A DNA stretch of 64,000 bases, taken from positions 3,360,084 to 3,424,083 of the forward strand of contig NZ_CP012334.1 in NCBI RefSeq assembly GCF_001704295.1, given 5' to 3'. This DNA is from Bordetella sp. H567 (GTDB lineage Bacteria > Pseudomonadota > Gammaproteobacteria > Burkholderiales > Burkholderiaceae_B). This document shows, in pieces, positions 8,169-17,355 of the stretch (position 1 is its first letter; the number at the start of each line of letters is the position of its first letter). Under the pieces are notes generated by a model. It did no database searches. It was not told the origin of the DNA and saw only the letters and a list, made by a program, of their open reading frames with translations. Position numbers and translations under genes: made by a program.

Positions 8169-9122
8169 TCAGAACGGCGATTTAGGAAAATAGAACTGGT
8201 CCGCGTTCTTGGCCGTGATCAAGGGCGCGTCGAGCAGGAACGAGCCTCGCATCGGCGCCTGCCCCCTGAATTGGCTCGCCGTCATATACATCGCCGACTT
8301 GATCATTGAGGGCGGATAAGGCGTGGAAATCGGCGTGCGCTTATTGCCTGCCTTCACCATCTCGATGACCTGCTTCATGCCGTTGCCGCCGAGCGCGTAC
8401 TTGATGTCCGTACGGTGCGCCTGGTCGATGGCTTCGATGACTCCCAGCAGCATGTCGTCGTCGTTGGCCCACACCGCGTCGATCTTCGGATACTTGGAGA
8501 GGTAATCCTGCATCAACTTGAATGCCTCGTCCTGGTTCCAGTGGGCATACTGGATATCGAGTATCTTGATTTTGGTCTTGGCGATGACGTCGGTGAAGCC
8601 TTTGATGCGCTCGTCGTCGATCACGGTCGGAATGCCGCGCAGCACGACGATCTGGCCCTGCCCTTCCAGCTGTTCCGCCAGCCAGTGCGCGGTGTTCGCA
8701 CCGACGGCGATGTTGTCGCCGGCGACGTAGAGATCCTGCACCGAAGGATCGGTAAGGCCGCGATCCACCACGGAAATGAACGTCCCCTTGGCCTTGATCT
8801 GCTGCACCGGGCCCGTCAGCTCCTCTGAAGTGAAAGGGAGGATGACAAGCGCATCAAGCTTACGGGTAGCGGAAAGATCTTCCAGCGCCGCCACCTGCGC
8901 GGTGGCCGATGACGCGGTCGTGACCACCACGTCGATGTTCGGGAAGGCAGCCTCGATTTCCTTGGCTGCCTGCTCCGCGTGATAGACCACTCCACCCGTC
9001 CAGCCGTGGGTTGCGGCCGGTATGGAAACCGCGATGGTGACCTTCTCTGCGTGCGCCGATGCTACCCCTAGCGCCAACCCGATCGCCAGGGTAGCGATGG
9101 ACTTTGCCATTATTGCTTTCAT
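8169..9122 (-). CDS. Sugar ABC transporter substrate-binding protein (RbsB-like)
   Basis: A 317-residue protein with a signal peptide (cleavage after ASAHA, residue 25) followed by a periplasmic-binding-protein type I fold typical of ribose/galactose-type importers. ATG 9120-9122 follows a strong GGAGACAAAA ribosome site; a second in-frame ATG lies four codons later. It is last in the operon gntR-ATPase-permease-SBP. The substrate is not readable, but the divergent alcohol and aldehyde dehydrogenases suggest a sugar, polyol or aldehyde-yielding compound. Confidence 0.88.
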   Translation of the reverse strand: MKAIMAKSIATLAIGLALGVASAHAEKVTIAVSIPAATHGWTGGVVYHAEQAAKEIEAAFPNIDVVVTTASSATAQVAALEDLSATRKLDALVILPFTSEELTGPVQQIKAKGTFISVVDRGLTDPSVQDLYVAGDNIAVGANTAHWLAEQLEGQGQIVVLRGIPTVIDDERIKGFTDVIAKTKIKILDIQYAHWNQDEAFKLMQDYLSKYPKIDAVWANDDDMLLGVIEAIDQAHRTDIKYALGGNGMKQVIEMVKAGNKRTPISTPYPPSMIKSAMYMTASQFRGQAPMRGSFLLDAPLITAKNADQFYFPKSPF

Positions 9123-9154
9123 TTTTGTCTCCTCCTTGGATGTACTACGTCTTT

Positions 9155-10150
9155 TCAACCGCTGCGAGTAAAACGATGCGCAAGCATGGCGATGATGATG
9201 ATCGCTCCTTGCACGGCGGCAATGAGGTACTCGGAAACCATGTCGGACAGGACCATGACGTTCGCGATGATCTCCAGAATGAGCGCGCCCGCCACGCTCC
9301 CCCAGATACGCCCTCTGCCTCCGCGCAGCAGGGTGCCTCCGATGACGACGGCGGTAATGACCTGCAGCTCCCATAGCTGCCCCGTTGTAGGCGTGGCGGC
9401 ACCCAGCCGGGGCACGTAGCAGATCGCCGCGGCAGCGACGCACAGCCCCTGTATCACGTACGCAAGGGTGCGAACGCGGTTGACATTGACGCCTGAAAAA
9501 CGCGCCACATCGGCGTTCGAGCCGGACGCCGTCAGGCGGCGGCCATATTTCGTGCGATAAAGCGCGAACGCGCCGACAAGCACCACGGCCAGCGTGATCA
9601 GCACCGGATACGGGATGCCGAACGCATTACCGAAATAGACGGGACGATAGGCTTCCCTCAGGCTGCGGTCGATCGGCAGCGAACCGCCGTTGGTCATGAA
9701 GGTGATGAAGGCGCGGAAGATCCCCATGGTGCCGAGTGTCACGATGAAGGGCTCTATTCGTCCGACCGTCACGATCAAGCCGTTGACCAGGCCGCACAAG
9801 GCACCGACCACGACCGCCACACACGCGCCCATCGGGATTGCCCAATTGCCGAAGGAGGGGGCCAACCCGTTCATGGTCATGATCATGATGCCCGTGACGA
9901 ACGCCATCATCGATCCCACCGACAGATCGAGTCCTCCGGACGAAATGACGAACGTGGCCCCGACCGCGATGATCGCGACAAAGGCGCTACGCGTAATGAC
10001 GTTGGCCAGATTGGCCGCCGAGGTGAAATTGGAATTTATCAGCGCACCCAACAGCAGAATGACGGCGAGTGCGATGAACGGCGCGAAATCAGCCCAGCGG
10101 ATACGGTCGCGGTCGTCAGCCTTCGCGACGGTTGCGGTCGCTGTGGTCAT
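9155..10150 (-). CDS. Sugar ABC transporter permease (RbsC-like)
   Basis: A 331-residue integral membrane protein with 8-10 hydrophobic segments and the BPD_transp_2 features of RbsC-type permeases (GGLDLSVGSMMAF, GRIEPFIVTLGTM, GSNADVARFSGVNV, GGRGRIWGSVAGA). Its ATG (10148-10150) lies inside the 3' end of the ATPase gene, a 35-bp overlap indicating translational coupling. It forms the membrane channel of the importer with the neighbouring ATPase. Confidence 0.9.
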   Translation of the reverse strand: MTTATATVAKADDRDRIRWADFAPFIALAVILLLGALINSNFTSAANLANVITRSAFVAIIAVGATFVISSGGLDLSVGSMMAFVTGIMIMTMNGLAPSFGNWAIPMGACVAVVVGALCGLVNGLIVTVGRIEPFIVTLGTMGIFRAFITFMTNGGSLPIDRSLREAYRPVYFGNAFGIPYPVLITLAVVLVGAFALYRTKYGRRLTASGSNADVARFSGVNVNRVRTLAYVIQGLCVAAAAICYVPRLGAATPTTGQLWELQVITAVVIGGTLLRGGRGRIWGSVAGALILEIIANVMVLSDMVSEYLIAAVQGAIIIIAMLAHRFTRSG

Positions 10151-11708
10151 GTGAGTTTTCCCCCCAGGTGCCAAGGCCGCCGGTGGTGGCAGCGTAGACG
10201 ATGTTTTCTTCGCTGATCTCGTCGCCTTCGAACTCAGCGACAATACGTCCCGCCCGCATCACCAGGACCCGGTCGGCAAGCCCGACCAATTCCTGCATTT
10301 CCGACGATATGACGATGCAGGCCTTGCCCGATCGGACCAAGGCGTCGATATATCCGTAGATCTGGCTCTTGTTGCCGATATCCACGCCGCGCGTCGGTTC
10401 GTCGATGATGATGATCGACGGCTCGGCCATCATCACCTTGGCCAGCAGCAGCTTCTGCTGGTTTCCTCCCGAGAGCTTGCCGGCCTCGAGCGTCAACGCA
10501 CGCGCGCGTATGTCGTAGTCCGAGACGGCCTTGCGCAGCGCCGCGGCTTCCGCCTTCCTGTCGAGCACCCCGCCAGGATGGACGCGGTCCAATGCGTGCA
10601 AGGTCAGGTTGGGCGCCAGCCGCTCGTCCAACAGCAGTCCTTTGCCCTTGCGGTCCTCGGTAAGGTAGACAATGCCAGCCTGCATCAGGGTGGCGACAGA
10701 GCGGCTGGCGATGGGCCGGTCATTCAGCACGACCGCCGCGGCATGAGACGGGCGCAGGCCCATCAGGCCCTCCATCAGTTCCGTACGCCCCGAGCCGATC
10801 ATGCCGCCGATGCCCAGCACTTCCCCGGCCCTCACGCTGAACGACGCCTTCGTCGTCCCGCGATCCACTTCAAGGTCGGTAACGGACAGGATGGGAGGCG
10901 CCATCGCGACGGCACGCTTGGGTGGGTAAAGCTTTTCGAGCTTGCGCCCGACCATCAACTCGGCCATTTCGCGCTGGCCCAGCTCCGCTGCCGGCCAGGT
11001 GCCCACCATGCGCCCGTCGCGCAGCACGGTGACCCGATCGGCCAGCGCATGCACCTCGTCAAGGCGGTGCGAGATGTACAGCACCGCGACGCCTTGGTCG
11101 CGCAGGCGGCGCACGATATCCAACAGCGCCGCAACCTCTTCGTTCGCCAGGACGGCTGTGGGCTCGTCGAAAATGACGACCTTGCGCTCATACAACAGCG
11201 CTCGTGCAATCTGCACCAGTTGCCGCTGCGCGAGCGGCAGGTCGGCCACCCGGTCGCGGGGCCGCGCGACCGCACCAACGCGCGCGAGCAGGTCGGCCGT
11301 TCGGCGGTTCATTTCCCGGTCGTCTACCGCCAGGCCCCGTACGATCTCATGCCCGAGGAACAGGTTCTGTGCCACCGTCAGATCCGCGGCCAGCAGGATC
11401 TCCTGGTGGATGAGGACGATGCCCGCCTTTTCCGCCTGAACGGCATTGGCGAACAGCACCGGCTGCCCGTCCATGTCCATCTTCCCGGCCGTGGGCGCGA
11501 CATGGCCGGACAGCAATTTCATCAGCGTGGATTTGCCCGCGCCATTCTCGCCGATGACTGCATGCACTTCGCCAGCCCGGATATCGAGCGTCACGTTCGA
11601 CAGGACCGTAATGGCCCCGTACGCCTTGCAGAGGCCTTCGGCCCGCAAGGCGACAGCGGTCGGCGCGGTGTGCGCTTCGACGGCGCGCAATGGCAACGGC
11701 GCGCTCAT
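10116..11708 (-). CDS. Sugar ABC transporter ATP-binding protein (RbsA/MglA-like, two ABC cassettes)
   Basis: A 530-residue protein with tandem ABC domains. The first has Walker A GENGAGKST (residues 53-61), signature LPLAQRQLV and Walker B VVIFDEPT. The second has signature LSGGNQQ and Walker B IIIIDEPT, with a Walker-A-like loop GMIGSGRTEL. Such degenerate second cassettes are normal for RbsA/XylG/MglA. The start codon overlaps the stop of the upstream GntR gene (ATGA, 11705-11708). Confidence 0.9.
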   Translation of the reverse strand: MSAPLPLRAVEAHTAPTAVALRAEGLCKAYGAITVLSNVTLDIRAGEVHAVIGENGAGKSTLMKLLSGHVAPTAGKMDMDGQPVLFANAVQAEKAGIVLIHQEILLAADLTVAQNLFLGHEIVRGLAVDDREMNRRTADLLARVGAVARPRDRVADLPLAQRQLVQIARALLYERKVVIFDEPTAVLANEEVAALLDIVRRLRDQGVAVLYISHRLDEVHALADRVTVLRDGRMVGTWPAAELGQREMAELMVGRKLEKLYPPKRAVAMAPPILSVTDLEVDRGTTKASFSVRAGEVLGIGGMIGSGRTELMEGLMGLRPSHAAAVVLNDRPIASRSVATLMQAGIVYLTEDRKGKGLLLDERLAPNLTLHALDRVHPGGVLDRKAEAAALRKAVSDYDIRARALTLEAGKLSGGNQQKLLLAKVMMAEPSIIIIDEPTRGVDIGNKSQIYGYIDALVRSGKACIVISSEMQELVGLADRVLVMRAGRIVAEFEGDEISEENIVYAATTGGLGTWGENSHDHSDRNRREG

Positions 11709-12397
11709 TCGAAGGCGGAAAGAAGGCGATCACGCGAGCGCTGAATGTGCTCGTACATCGCGGCATAGGCCGCGTCCGGATCGTGCGCCCGGAACGCGGC
11801 GAGCAGATTCTCGTGTTCCTGCAAGGCCTCCTGGGTGACGCGCGAGTGGAACATCAAGCGGAAGATATGAAGATGGACATGCAGGTTGAACAGCGTCGTA
11901 CGGATGACTTCGTTGCCCGCGATCTTCATGATCTCGTCGTGGAAATTGGCATCGGTCCGCGCGAACCGGGAATAGCGAGTATTGCGGTCGATCGGAGGTT
12001 CCCCATTGCCCATGTCCGCCGCCGAGTTTTCAAGCACCTGCAACGATTCGGGCGTCATATGGAGCGCGGCCAGCCTGGCGGCTTCGGGTTCGAGAAGCAG
12101 GCGGAATGCATAGAGATCCTCGAACTGCTTGCGCGTCCATTGCGGTGCCGCGCTGTAGCCGATGAGATGTTCCTTGCGTACCAGCCCTTCGCGTTCTAGG
12201 CGGCTGAGCGCCTCGCGCACTGGGGTTTGCGATACGCCCAGTTCGCGCGCGAGCACGTCGATCGGAATACGGGCCCCGGGGGGAATCTCCAGCGACATCA
12301 GCTTGTGGTAGACGCTGTCATAGACGCCGTCCACCACACTGCTGGGCCGCAGGTTGACCGGCTTGCCTTCCCGTTCGGCAAGGAACGTCACATCCAT
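11705..12397 (-). CDS. GntR-family regulator (FadR/FCD type)
   Basis: About 230 residues: an N-terminal winged helix (VYHKLMSLEIPPGARI, ELGVSQTPVREALSRLEREGLV) and a C-terminal helical FCD domain that binds a carboxylate or sugar-acid effector in this family. The start is uncertain. ATG 12415, ATG 12397 and GTG 12391 are in frame; AGGAG at about 12401-12405 is best spaced for the GTG. I list 12397 as a middle choice. It is first in the importer operon, so it is likely autoregulated and also controls the divergent dehydrogenase genes. Confidence 0.85.
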   Translation of the reverse strand: MDVTFLAEREGKPVNLRPSSVVDGVYDSVYHKLMSLEIPPGARIPIDVLARELGVSQTPVREALSRLEREGLVRKEHLIGYSAAPQWTRKQFEDLYAFRLLLEPEAARLAALHMTPESLQVLENSAADMGNGEPPIDRNTRYSRFARTDANFHDEIMKIAGNEVIRTTLFNLHVHLHIFRLMFHSRVTQEALQEHENLLAAFRAHDPDAAYAAMYEHIQRSRDRLLSAFE

Positions 12398-12444
12398 TCT
12401 CCTGAAAACGTCCATGTGGGCGGGGCCATTCTCGCGCGGCGAAT

Positions 12445-12487
12445 ATTTGATGTCAAATTAAATATCCTATACGATCCGATATACGAT
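12445..12487. promoter_or_regulatory. Candidate GntR operator and direct repeat in divergent gap
   Basis: ATTTGA, two bases, TCAAAT (12445-12458) is a perfect 6-bp-arm palindrome. It is followed by a direct repeat ATACGAT (12469-12475 and 12481-12487, 12-bp period). Both lie between the regulator and the Fe-alcohol dehydrogenase gene in an AT-rich stretch that probably holds both promoters. The size fits FadR-type sites; binding is inferred. Confidence 0.5.
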
Positions 12488-12563
12488 TTGCCGCAACCCA
12501 TCAGGCGACGAGATCGGCGCGCCCCGCCGCCGCTCTCTCCGCCCACCACAAAGGAATAACGGC

Positions 12564-13763
12564 ATGTATTCATTCGGCACGATCAGGGCACCTCGCGAAC
12601 TGATATTCGGCTTTGGCCAACGACACGCGTTGGCTTCCATCGCCAGCAAGCTGGGGCGAAGGCCGCTGCTCGTCACGGATGCTCGCCTGGCTGGCGATGA
12701 AGACTTCCTGGCCATGGCCAGCCAACTCGAAAAAGCCGGCCTGGCCGTCAAGGTGGACAGTTCGACCCTGCCCGATGTGCCTGTGGACGCTGCCATGGCC
12801 AGCGCCGCTGCCGCGCGCGCCTTCGCACCGGATCTTGTCATCGGCGTCGGCGGTGGATCGTGCCTGGACATGGCCAAGTGCGTGGCCCTCCTGTTGGCGC
12901 ACGGCGGCCAACCGCAGGACTACTACGGCGAACACAAGGTGCCGGGGCCCATCATGCCGCTGATCGCCATCCCGACCACGGCAGGAACCGGTTCCGAAGT
13001 CACGCCGGTGGCCGTCCTGTCGGATACGGCCCGCAGCCTGAAGGTCGGCATTTCCAGTCCCTACCTTGTTCCGACCGTTTCCATCTGCGACCCGGACCTC
13101 ACCCTGAGTTGCCCGCCCAGCCTGACAGCCATCTCCGGCGCCGATGCCATGACGCATGCCATCGAGGCGTTCACCGCGATCCGCCGCCCCCCTGTTCCCG
13201 GCATCGCACAGGAGCGCGTCTTCGTCGGCAAGAACGACCTCTCGGACCATTTCGCGCTGGGCGCCATCACGCTTCTCTGGCAGGGCCTGGAGACCGCCTG
13301 CCGGGAAGGATCGAATCGCGCGGCGCGGGCAAACGTGATGATGGGCGCGACGCTTGCCGGCCTCGCCTTCGGCGTGGCGGGCACGGCGGCGGCGCACGCC
13401 ATCCAGTATCCGGTGGGGGCCTTGACGCATACCGCGCACGGCACCGGTGTCGCCTGCCTGATGCCTTATGTCATGGCCTGGAACGCTCCCGCGATTCAGC
13501 AAGAGCTCGGGCAGCTCGCCGCAGCCATGGGCCTGCCCGCCGCGCGAGACGTCATCCCTGCAGTGGCCGCGCTTTTCGAGAGGATAGGGATTCCGACGAC
13601 GCTGCGCGATCTCGGGCTGGACAAGGAGCGCATCGACTGGGTCGCGGAGCAAAGCTGCGGCATCAGCCGGCTGATCCAGAACAACCCTCGACCGCTGTCC
13701 CTGCCCGACATGCAAACCGTCGTCAGGGCCGCCTATGCCGGCGATCGCGCCGCCTTGAACTAA
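12564..13763 (+). CDS. Iron-containing (group III) alcohol dehydrogenase
   Basis: A 399-residue protein with the Fe-ADH fold: NAD-binding GVGGGSCLDMAK (about 94-105), PTTAGTGSEVT, metal ligands Asp194 and His198 in SGADAMTHAIEAF, and the later ALTHTAHGTG His region. It oxidises an alcohol to an aldehyde or the reverse. The next gene, 19 bp downstream, is an aldehyde dehydrogenase, so an alcohol to aldehyde to acid sequence is likely. It is first gene of the divergent operon controlled from the gap at 12416-12563. Confidence 0.9.
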   Translation: MYSFGTIRAPRELIFGFGQRHALASIASKLGRRPLLVTDARLAGDEDFLAMASQLEKAGLAVKVDSSTLPDVPVDAAMASAAAARAFAPDLVIGVGGGSCLDMAKCVALLLAHGGQPQDYYGEHKVPGPIMPLIAIPTTAGTGSEVTPVAVLSDTARSLKVGISSPYLVPTVSICDPDLTLSCPPSLTAISGADAMTHAIEAFTAIRRPPVPGIAQERVFVGKNDLSDHFALGAITLLWQGLETACREGSNRAARANVMMGATLAGLAFGVAGTAAAHAIQYPVGALTHTAHGTGVACLMPYVMAWNAPAIQQELGQLAAAMGLPAARDVIPAVAALFERIGIPTTLRDLGLDKERIDWVAEQSCGISRLIQNNPRPLSLPDMQTVVRAAYAGDRAALN

Positions 13764-13782
13764 TCCAACCAGGACCTGCAGC

Positions 13783-15246
13783 ATGATCCCCTACCCCGAG
13801 CTCTCCGGCTACGCCGCCCCTGCCCTGCACGCCCACGGGCTCTACATCGGCGGAACCTGGCAACAAGGCGGCGGTATCCCGGTCTTGAATCCGTCCACGG
13901 GAGATGTCCTGGCGGAAGTACCGGATGCCAGCACGGAAGATGCCATGCGGGCGGTGGCCGCCGCCGAGGCCGCGGCGCCCGCATGGCGCGCCACGCCTGC
14001 GCGCCGGCGCTCCGAAATCCTGAGCCGCTGGTTCCAACTGATGTCCGAACATGCGGAAGAGATCGCGACATTGATCGCGCTGGAAAACGGCAAGGCGCTG
14101 CCCGATGCCCGCGGCGAGGTTGCCTATGCCGCCGAGTTCTTCCGCTGGTATGCCGAAGAAGCCACCCGCATCCCGGGCGAATACCGGCATACGCCGTCGG
14201 GTTCGCACACGATCCTGGTCGATCACGAACCCATCGGCATCGCCGTGTTGATCACGCCGTGGAATTTTCCCGCCGCGATGGCCACGCGCAAGATCGCCCC
14301 CGCCCTGGCGGCCGGTTGCACCGTCATTCTGAAACCCGCCTCGGAAACCCCATTGACGGCCTATGCCATGGCCCGCCTGGGCGCAGAGGCCGGCGTGCCG
14401 CCTGGCGTCGTCAACGTACTGACCACACAGAACCCCGCCGACGTGACCAACGCCATGCTGGCCGACCCGCGGGTGCGTAAGCTGTCGTTCACCGGTTCGA
14501 CGGCGGTCGGCCGTACCCTGCTGGCCGAAGCCGCCAAGCGCGTGGTGAGCTGCTCGATGGAGCTGGGCGGCAATGCGCCGTTTATCGTCCTGGACGATGC
14601 CGACCTGGACGCGGCGCTCGATGGCGCCATGGTGGCCAAGATGCGCAATGCCGGAGAAGCCTGCACCGCGGCCAACCGCTTCTATGTCCAGGCCGGCATC
14701 CATGACGACTTCGTCAAGGGGCTGACCGCCCGCATGGGCGCCCTGCGCATCGGCGCCGGCTACGACCCGGCCACGCAATGCGGGCCGATGATCACACGCA
14801 GAGCGATCGAGAAAATCGACCACCTCGTCTCGACCGCGGTCCGACTGGGTGCGCGCGTCACTACCGGTGGCGCGCCGCTGCCCGGCCCTGGCTATTTCTA
14901 TCCCCCCACGGTCCTGGAAAACGTCCCCGCGGGCGCCCGGATCGCGCGCGAGGAAATATTCGGCCCCGTCGCCCCCATCTACCGATTCGAGACCGAGGAC
15001 GAGGCGGTCCAGCTGGCCAACGATACGGAGTATGGCCTGGCGGCCTACCTCTACACGCGTGACTTGAAGCGCGCCATGCGGCTAGGCAAGCGCCTGGAGA
15101 CCGGCATGCTGGGAATCAATCGTGGCCTGATGTCGGATCCGGCGGCACCGTTCGGAGGCGTAAAGCAGAGCGGGCTTGGGCGCGAAGGCGGCGTGACGGG
15201 CATCCTGGAATTCATGGAACCGAAATACTATGCCGTGGAGTTCTAG
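13783..15246 (+). CDS. NAD(P)-dependent aldehyde dehydrogenase (succinate-semialdehyde dehydrogenase-like)
   Basis: A 487-residue ALDH with oxyanion motif TPWNFPAA, nucleotide loop FTGSTAVGR, general base Glu260 in MELGGNAPF and nucleophile Cys294 in NAGEACTAANRF. The sequence around the active site is of the GabD/SSADH type, but ALDH substrate calls by similarity are weak. It probably oxidises the aldehyde formed by the preceding alcohol dehydrogenase. Confidence 0.9.
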   Translation: MIPYPELSGYAAPALHAHGLYIGGTWQQGGGIPVLNPSTGDVLAEVPDASTEDAMRAVAAAEAAAPAWRATPARRRSEILSRWFQLMSEHAEEIATLIALENGKALPDARGEVAYAAEFFRWYAEEATRIPGEYRHTPSGSHTILVDHEPIGIAVLITPWNFPAAMATRKIAPALAAGCTVILKPASETPLTAYAMARLGAEAGVPPGVVNVLTTQNPADVTNAMLADPRVRKLSFTGSTAVGRTLLAEAAKRVVSCSMELGGNAPFIVLDDADLDAALDGAMVAKMRNAGEACTAANRFYVQAGIHDDFVKGLTARMGALRIGAGYDPATQCGPMITRRAIEKIDHLVSTAVRLGARVTTGGAPLPGPGYFYPPTVLENVPAGARIAREEIFGPVAPIYRFETEDEAVQLANDTEYGLAAYLYTRDLKRAMRLGKRLETGMLGINRGLMSDPAAPFGGVKQSGLGREGGVTGILEFMEPKYYAVEF

Positions 15247-15293
15247 GGTTTCGGCGCCGAAAGCATGGATACGGATCACAAAGGAGGACATGA

Positions 15294-16148
15294 ATGTTGG
15301 GGAAAGATGCCTATCGCATCCGGGACTTCGTGCCGGATTTCGACGCGATCGCAGCCGAGTTCGCCGAGCGCAGTCGCGCGCTGTCTTCCCGGGCCATCCT
15401 GAAGACCGATATCGCCTACGGCCCGCGCAAACGGGAAACCCTGGACCTGGTCTTCCCCGACAATCCGCGCCCGGACGCGCCGCTGCACATGCTCGTCCAC
15501 GGCGGCTATTGGCGCTCCGGAGAAAAGGCGAACTACCGTCTGGTCGCGGCCCCGGTCATCGCGGCGGGCGGCATCGCCGCCGTTGTCGAATACGACCTCA
15601 TGCCGCGTGCAGGCCTGTCCGTGCTCGTCGATCAGGTGCGCCGTGCCGCCCGATGGCTGCAAGCCCATGCGCGAGACTTCGGCGCCGACCCTGCCCGGAT
15701 GACGGCAAGCGGCCACTCTGCCGGCGCGCATCTCACGTCCTACCTCGCCGCGACAGGACCGGATGAGACCATGGCGCCGCGCCTGCCGACCTTGCAAGGC
15801 ATGCTACTGGTCAGCGGCATCTACGACCTGTCTGGAATTCCGGACAGCTTCCTCAAGGACGAAGCCCGGATGACTCCCACGGAGGCGCAGGCATGGAGCC
15901 CGCTGCGTGCCGTCCAGCATGCCGGACCGGCACGCATCGTGGCCTATGGCACGGACGAAACCCCGCCCTTCCTCCAGCAGGCAGTCGCCCTGCACGCCAA
16001 GCTGCGCGCATCCGGACAAGCCGCGGAGCTGCTGCCGGCGGCGAAGCTGAACCACATGAGCGTTGTGCTGGATATGGCAGACCCGGAACGCGCCCTGGGG
16101 CGCAGGCTTTCGGAGCTGGTGGCGTCCAGGCCGACAGGCCGCGCATGA
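15294..16148 (+). CDS. Alpha/beta hydrolase (kynurenine-formamidase-like)
   Basis: A 284-residue esterase/lipase-type alpha/beta hydrolase with oxyanion motif HGGYW (His69), nucleophile elbow SGHSAG (Ser142) and a candidate catalytic His in KLNHMSVV. HGGYW is shared with arylformamidase-like enzymes. In this operon, after an ADH and an ALDH and opposite an importer, it may open an ester or lactone of the transported compound. That role is inference. The ribosome site is GGAGGACATGA before ATG 15294. Confidence 0.82.
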   Translation: MLGKDAYRIRDFVPDFDAIAAEFAERSRALSSRAILKTDIAYGPRKRETLDLVFPDNPRPDAPLHMLVHGGYWRSGEKANYRLVAAPVIAAGGIAAVVEYDLMPRAGLSVLVDQVRRAARWLQAHARDFGADPARMTASGHSAGAHLTSYLAATGPDETMAPRLPTLQGMLLVSGIYDLSGIPDSFLKDEARMTPTEAQAWSPLRAVQHAGPARIVAYGTDETPPFLQQAVALHAKLRASGQAAELLPAAKLNHMSVVLDMADPERALGRRLSELVASRPTGRA

Positions 16149-16222
16149 TACGGTCGAGCACCCGCTGGCCAACCGTCGCCTTGTAATGGCCGCCGCGCTG
16201 CGGGGACCGGCGTCGGCCAGTC

Positions 16223-16993
16223 TCACCCCCCTGCCTTCTTCAATTTTTCCAGCAGCATAAGCGCGTTGGGAACCGCCTCGCCATGCGCGGTATTGTCGAA
16301 AATACACCAGACCTCGGTGTTCGAATTTCGAGCATCGACGATACGCGCAGCCACCGCCTCGATGAATGGCTCTTCGTAGGTCGAGTAATAGATCCTGGGC
16401 GACCCATGCAGTCGGATGTACAGCATATCCGAAGCGCCGATGGGCTCGACGCCAGCGATTGGCGGCGGGTCCGCGCGGACACAAGCGACCCCGGCATTTT
16501 TCATCGTTTCCGCGCCCGCCGGGGTAAACCATGTCGCGTGACGTGGTTCGCAGACGATACGCGCGTCCGTCAGGCCGCGTAGCAGCGAAAAAAAATCCCG
16601 CGCCACGGGCTCATCCAGTGCCAGGCTGGGGGGCAGCTGCAGCAGCAGGCACCCCAATTTTTCACCCAAGGACATGACCTCTTGCATGAATTCGCGAAGC
16701 GCGACCTCCGTGTCGCGTAGCCTGAGCTCGTGCGAGATCCTCCGCGGGATCTTGACGGAGAACCGGAAGGCGTCGGGCACGCTCGCGGCCCATTTGGCAT
16801 AGGTTTTCGACTGATGCGGACGAGAGAACGACGAGTTGATTTCAACCGAAGAAAAGACCCGCGCATACCGCTCAAGATGACTGCCCTGGGCGGTAAACCG
16901 CCCCCCGGTACTGGCTGGCAGCGTCCATCCTGCACAGCCTATACGTATCGGGGATGCTGCGGCAGAGTTCTCGCGATGTGTTGCATGCATCAT
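16223..16993 (-). CDS. DUF72 (YecE-like) protein
   Basis: A 256-residue TIM-barrel-like DUF72 protein: RIGCAGWTLPAS at the start, FSSVEINSSF, FRFSVKIPRRISH, LLLQLPPSL and VCEPRHATWF. These blocks are typical of the family, whose function is unknown. The open frame extends upstream by 79 codons without family-like sequence, so I place the start at the ATG pair 16988-16993. Confidence 0.8.
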   Translation of the reverse strand: MMHATHRENSAAASPIRIGCAGWTLPASTGGRFTAQGSHLERYARVFSSVEINSSFSRPHQSKTYAKWAASVPDAFRFSVKIPRRISHELRLRDTEVALREFMQEVMSLGEKLGCLLLQLPPSLALDEPVARDFFSLLRGLTDARIVCEPRHATWFTPAGAETMKNAGVACVRADPPPIAGVEPIGASDMLYIRLHGSPRIYYSTYEEPFIEAVAARIVDARNSNTEVWCIFDNTAHGEAVPNALMLLEKLKKAGG

Positions 16994-17355
16994 GGCGCGT
17001 CCGTACAGAGCAGTGGAGCCGAGGCGGAGCTCGTGATGCCGCGGCGCTGGCGACTTGATTGTCGCATCACCAGGTCGCACAGGCCTGGATGGCGAAAGGG
17101 ATGCGCGCGCCAGAATGGCGCAATTCCCGTTTTCTTGCGCACCACAAAGCGCACCCTGAAAGTGCATCCCGAAATTCCGCAATAAGCGACCACCGCTTCG
17201 CGGAACGTCTAAATTCGTCAAAGATGACAAATTAGGACTCGACGGCGCACAAGATCAGACGCGAAACGAATATTAATGGACATGCTCGCCTCGTTGGTAC
17301 GTGGGCCGCTAGGTGTGGATTCGTTCGCTCATCGAGCGTCGAGGAAAACGAGGCT
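16994..17355. promoter_or_regulatory. Gap upstream of nitrile hydratase operon with a palindromic element
   Basis: No supported gene lies in this 362-bp gap. It holds AATTCGTCA (17212-17220), AAGA, TGACAAATT (17225-17233), matching at 8 of 9 arm positions, with GTC/GAC pairing further out at 17208 and 17236. It sits about 120 bp before the cobW-like gene and is a candidate operator for the nitrile hydratase operon. Confidence 0.45.
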
